Assembly (NCBI GenBank): GCA_030268105.1
Contig: BSDZ01000008.1
Coordinates: forward strand, 124,001-188,000
Reading direction: 5' to 3'
Length of the DNA stretch: 64,000 nucleotides
From: Volvox africanus
Taxonomy: Eukaryota; Chlorophyta; Chlorophyceae; Chlamydomonadales; Volvocaceae
In this document: positions 60,101 through 64,000 of the stretch, piece after piece
Layout: every line of letters begins with the position of its first letter
Numbering within the stretch: the first letter of the stretch is position 1
Made by a program: the position numbers and the translations under genes
The notes under the pieces: generated by a model
The model's database searches: none
Told to the model about the DNA's origin: nothing
The model's input: the letters and a program-made list of their open reading frames with translations, nothing else

Positions 60101-61085
60101 CCATTGGCGCACCTGACGTCCAGGCTGGTGAGTGTCGACAGCAGCCCCAGCTCGGGGGGCAGGCGAGTGATGGCGTTACGAGATAGGTCAATCTTGTACA
60201 TTTCCGCCACCTGGAAGAGAGAGAGAGAGGGAAGCAGGGTTAGAGAGGGGGGAAAGCAGGGAGAGAGGGAGGCTATGAATGTGAATGTGTATGCGGTCAG
60301 AATGAAATATGAAGGGAAACATAGGGGGTGGGGATGGGAGATAACTTCCACCATTAGTTCATGCCCTATCACTACCTTTATATCCTCTGATTACATACAT
60401 GTGTATGTGTGTGTGTGTCTTCAGTTGTGAGCATCCAGCGCCCCCAGCTTTTTCCCAATCCCCCTTGCACTCCCCGCCTTCCCTGGACGTGAGGCCCCAT
60501 CTGGTTTTGTTCCTCATGCTACAGTCCTCTCCAGACCCTCTCAGTGGCTTCAATATTTTTTATCAGCACGAAGAATCACTTCCACGCATCCAGGAATTGC
60601 AAGCTGCATCGAAAGAGCGATCAGACCGCGCACCTCCCACCACTTGCTCTCGTGTCCAGGGAGTTGCTCCTCCAGATTATAGACGGCGGAAGGAACCTGG
60701 ATTGGGTGCGCAGAAACCAAGCGAACTAGTTTAGAAACCCGCACAGTAGGCAGATGGATATCACTTCGTCGTGGTTCAGGGCTTCGGACACGTCCGGGCG
60801 TTTGGTACGTCCAAAACCGCCCATCCTCTTCCAAGGGTGACGCACTCGTTCAAATCGACCGATCCTGATGCTTAGTTGTTTTTGACACGCCCATTCGCAA
60901 TTCGTGAAGATTGAAGTGCCCCTGAAGGTGCATATTAAACCGTTCGATGGTCCATCCTTTTCTCCCGTACCTACCTCTTCTAGACCACGCCCATTTAAGT
61001 TTAATGTGCCAGTTGATCGAGATGCAAGAATCGCTTTAGCTATTGCCATAGGTATGGGGGCCCCAGAGGGACCTCGTTGCGCCAT
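54130..61085 (-). CDS. LRRC40: leucine-rich repeat protein LRRC40
   Basis: Seventeen phase-checked exons, reading leftward: 61085-60975, 60696-60634, 60210-60113, 59821-59767, 59610-59581, 59218-58974, 58613-58556, 58405-58300, 58002-57902, 57568-57499, 56969-56895, 56650-56268, 55968-55831, 55510-55429, 55169-55111, 54836-54706, 54313-54130; 662 aa (human LRRC40 is about 600). The N-terminus is [13 protein letters not shown], then [20 protein letters not shown], both typical of the family. About 20 LRRs follow (for example [36 protein letters not shown]). A mid-protein linker in exon 12 holds an Ala run and a Gly run. The C-terminal cap is [20 protein letters not shown], then [13 protein letters not shown], the LRRC40 hallmark. 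Cytosolic scaffold of unknown biochemical role. The start ATG 61085 is in-frame and close to the first conserved motif. Confidence 0.93.
56984..57030 (+). repeat. (GT)n / (GTGTAT)n microsatellite
   Basis: Interrupted (GT)n tract inside the LRRC40 intron between exons 57568-57499 and 56969-56895. Confidence 0.7.
58618..58660. repeat. (GGGGAGGGA)n tract
   Basis: Tandem ggggaggga units in an LRRC40 intron. The reverse strand is the polypyrimidine that precedes the acceptor of exon 58613. Confidence 0.7.
59336..59358. repeat. (CGTA)n short palindromic repeat
   Basis: ccgtacgtacgtacgtgcgtacg, with overlapping self-complementary GTAC cores, in an LRRC40 intron. Confidence 0.7.
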
Positions 61086-61359
61086 TAGACGATGTCGATC
61101 GAGACGTAAATTCCCTCCCAAACGTGATCGTCGCTATCTAAGAAGCATAATGATAACTGATTGACGATGTTGCATTCTGGTTTATTGTAGGTCGTTCTGC
61201 ATTTTATTTTTTTGTTCCATGAAGCTGTCGTACTCGCCCTGGCTGACGTCGGTGTGGTCCACACATAGGCATCTGGGTGCAGAATTTATTCGACTGCGGT
61301 GCACATTATAGAGCATCACTGCTCCAATCATCATCATATCTGCTACTAGCGCGCGCAGA
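61086..61359. promoter_or_regulatory. bidirectional promoter interval (LRRC40 / NTRC-like)
   Basis: 274 bp between the divergent start codons of LRRC40 (61085, -) and the NTRC-like gene (61360, +). Both 5'UTRs and promoters must share it. AT-richer than the flanks. No element was assigned. Confidence 0.5.

Positions 61360-64000
<2,641 letters not shown>

Overview
The window looks like nuclear DNA of a volvocine green alga (Chlamydomonadales). The genes are GC-rich and cut into many short exons with GT-AG introns. The proteins carry long Gly, Ala, Gln and Ser runs, two 3' ends have a TGTAA polyadenylation word, and introns hold (GT)n, (TCCN)n and polypyrimidine tracts. A plant-type SBP transcription factor and a plastid NTRC-like thioredoxin reductase confirm the green lineage. 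No bacterial operon, CRISPR array, rRNA or intact tRNA was seen. Exon joins were worked out by hand from reading frame, splice sites and family similarity. Every join quoted as phase-checked keeps the frame.

Layout: (1) 1-7331 is a repeat-rich, AT-richer accessory region. It holds a 2.07-kb foldback element (304-2377) and an inverted pair of 229-bp tRNA-like SINE copies (4840-5370) beside AT-rich coding remnants. (2) 7332-16332 (+) is a giant SBP-domain transcription factor with ankyrin repeats and a C-terminal membrane segment. (3) 19410-24072 (+) is a complete 14-exon acetyl-CoA synthetase with two GC-AG introns. (4) 26321-26881 (-) is a probably plastid-targeted protein of unknown function, head-to-head with a 7-exon F-box-like/LRR gene (27154-32750, +). 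(5) 35687-38158 (+) is a multi-exon gene of unknown function. (6) 38665-39841 (+) is a Nudix hydrolase. (7) 40889-43498 (-) is a SENP8/DEN1-like cysteine protease, head-to-head with a RING-CH (RINGv) gene (44109-46361, +). (8) 47062-47702 (+) is the possible 3' end of an unknown gene. (9) 49154-52216 (-) is a TPR-like protein. (10) 54130-61085 (-) is a complete 17-exon LRRC40 orthologue, head-to-head with an NTRC-like gene (61360 onward, +) that runs off the right edge.

The genes do not form one pathway. Themes are gene regulation (SBP factor), acetate activation (ACS), protein turnover (F-box, RINGv E3, NEDD8/SUMO-type protease), plastid redox control (NTRC) and LRR/TPR scaffolds. The most novel material is the structured repeat DNA in the first 5.4 kb: a foldback element whose long arms enclose a (TCCN)n loop, and the palindromic SINE pair.
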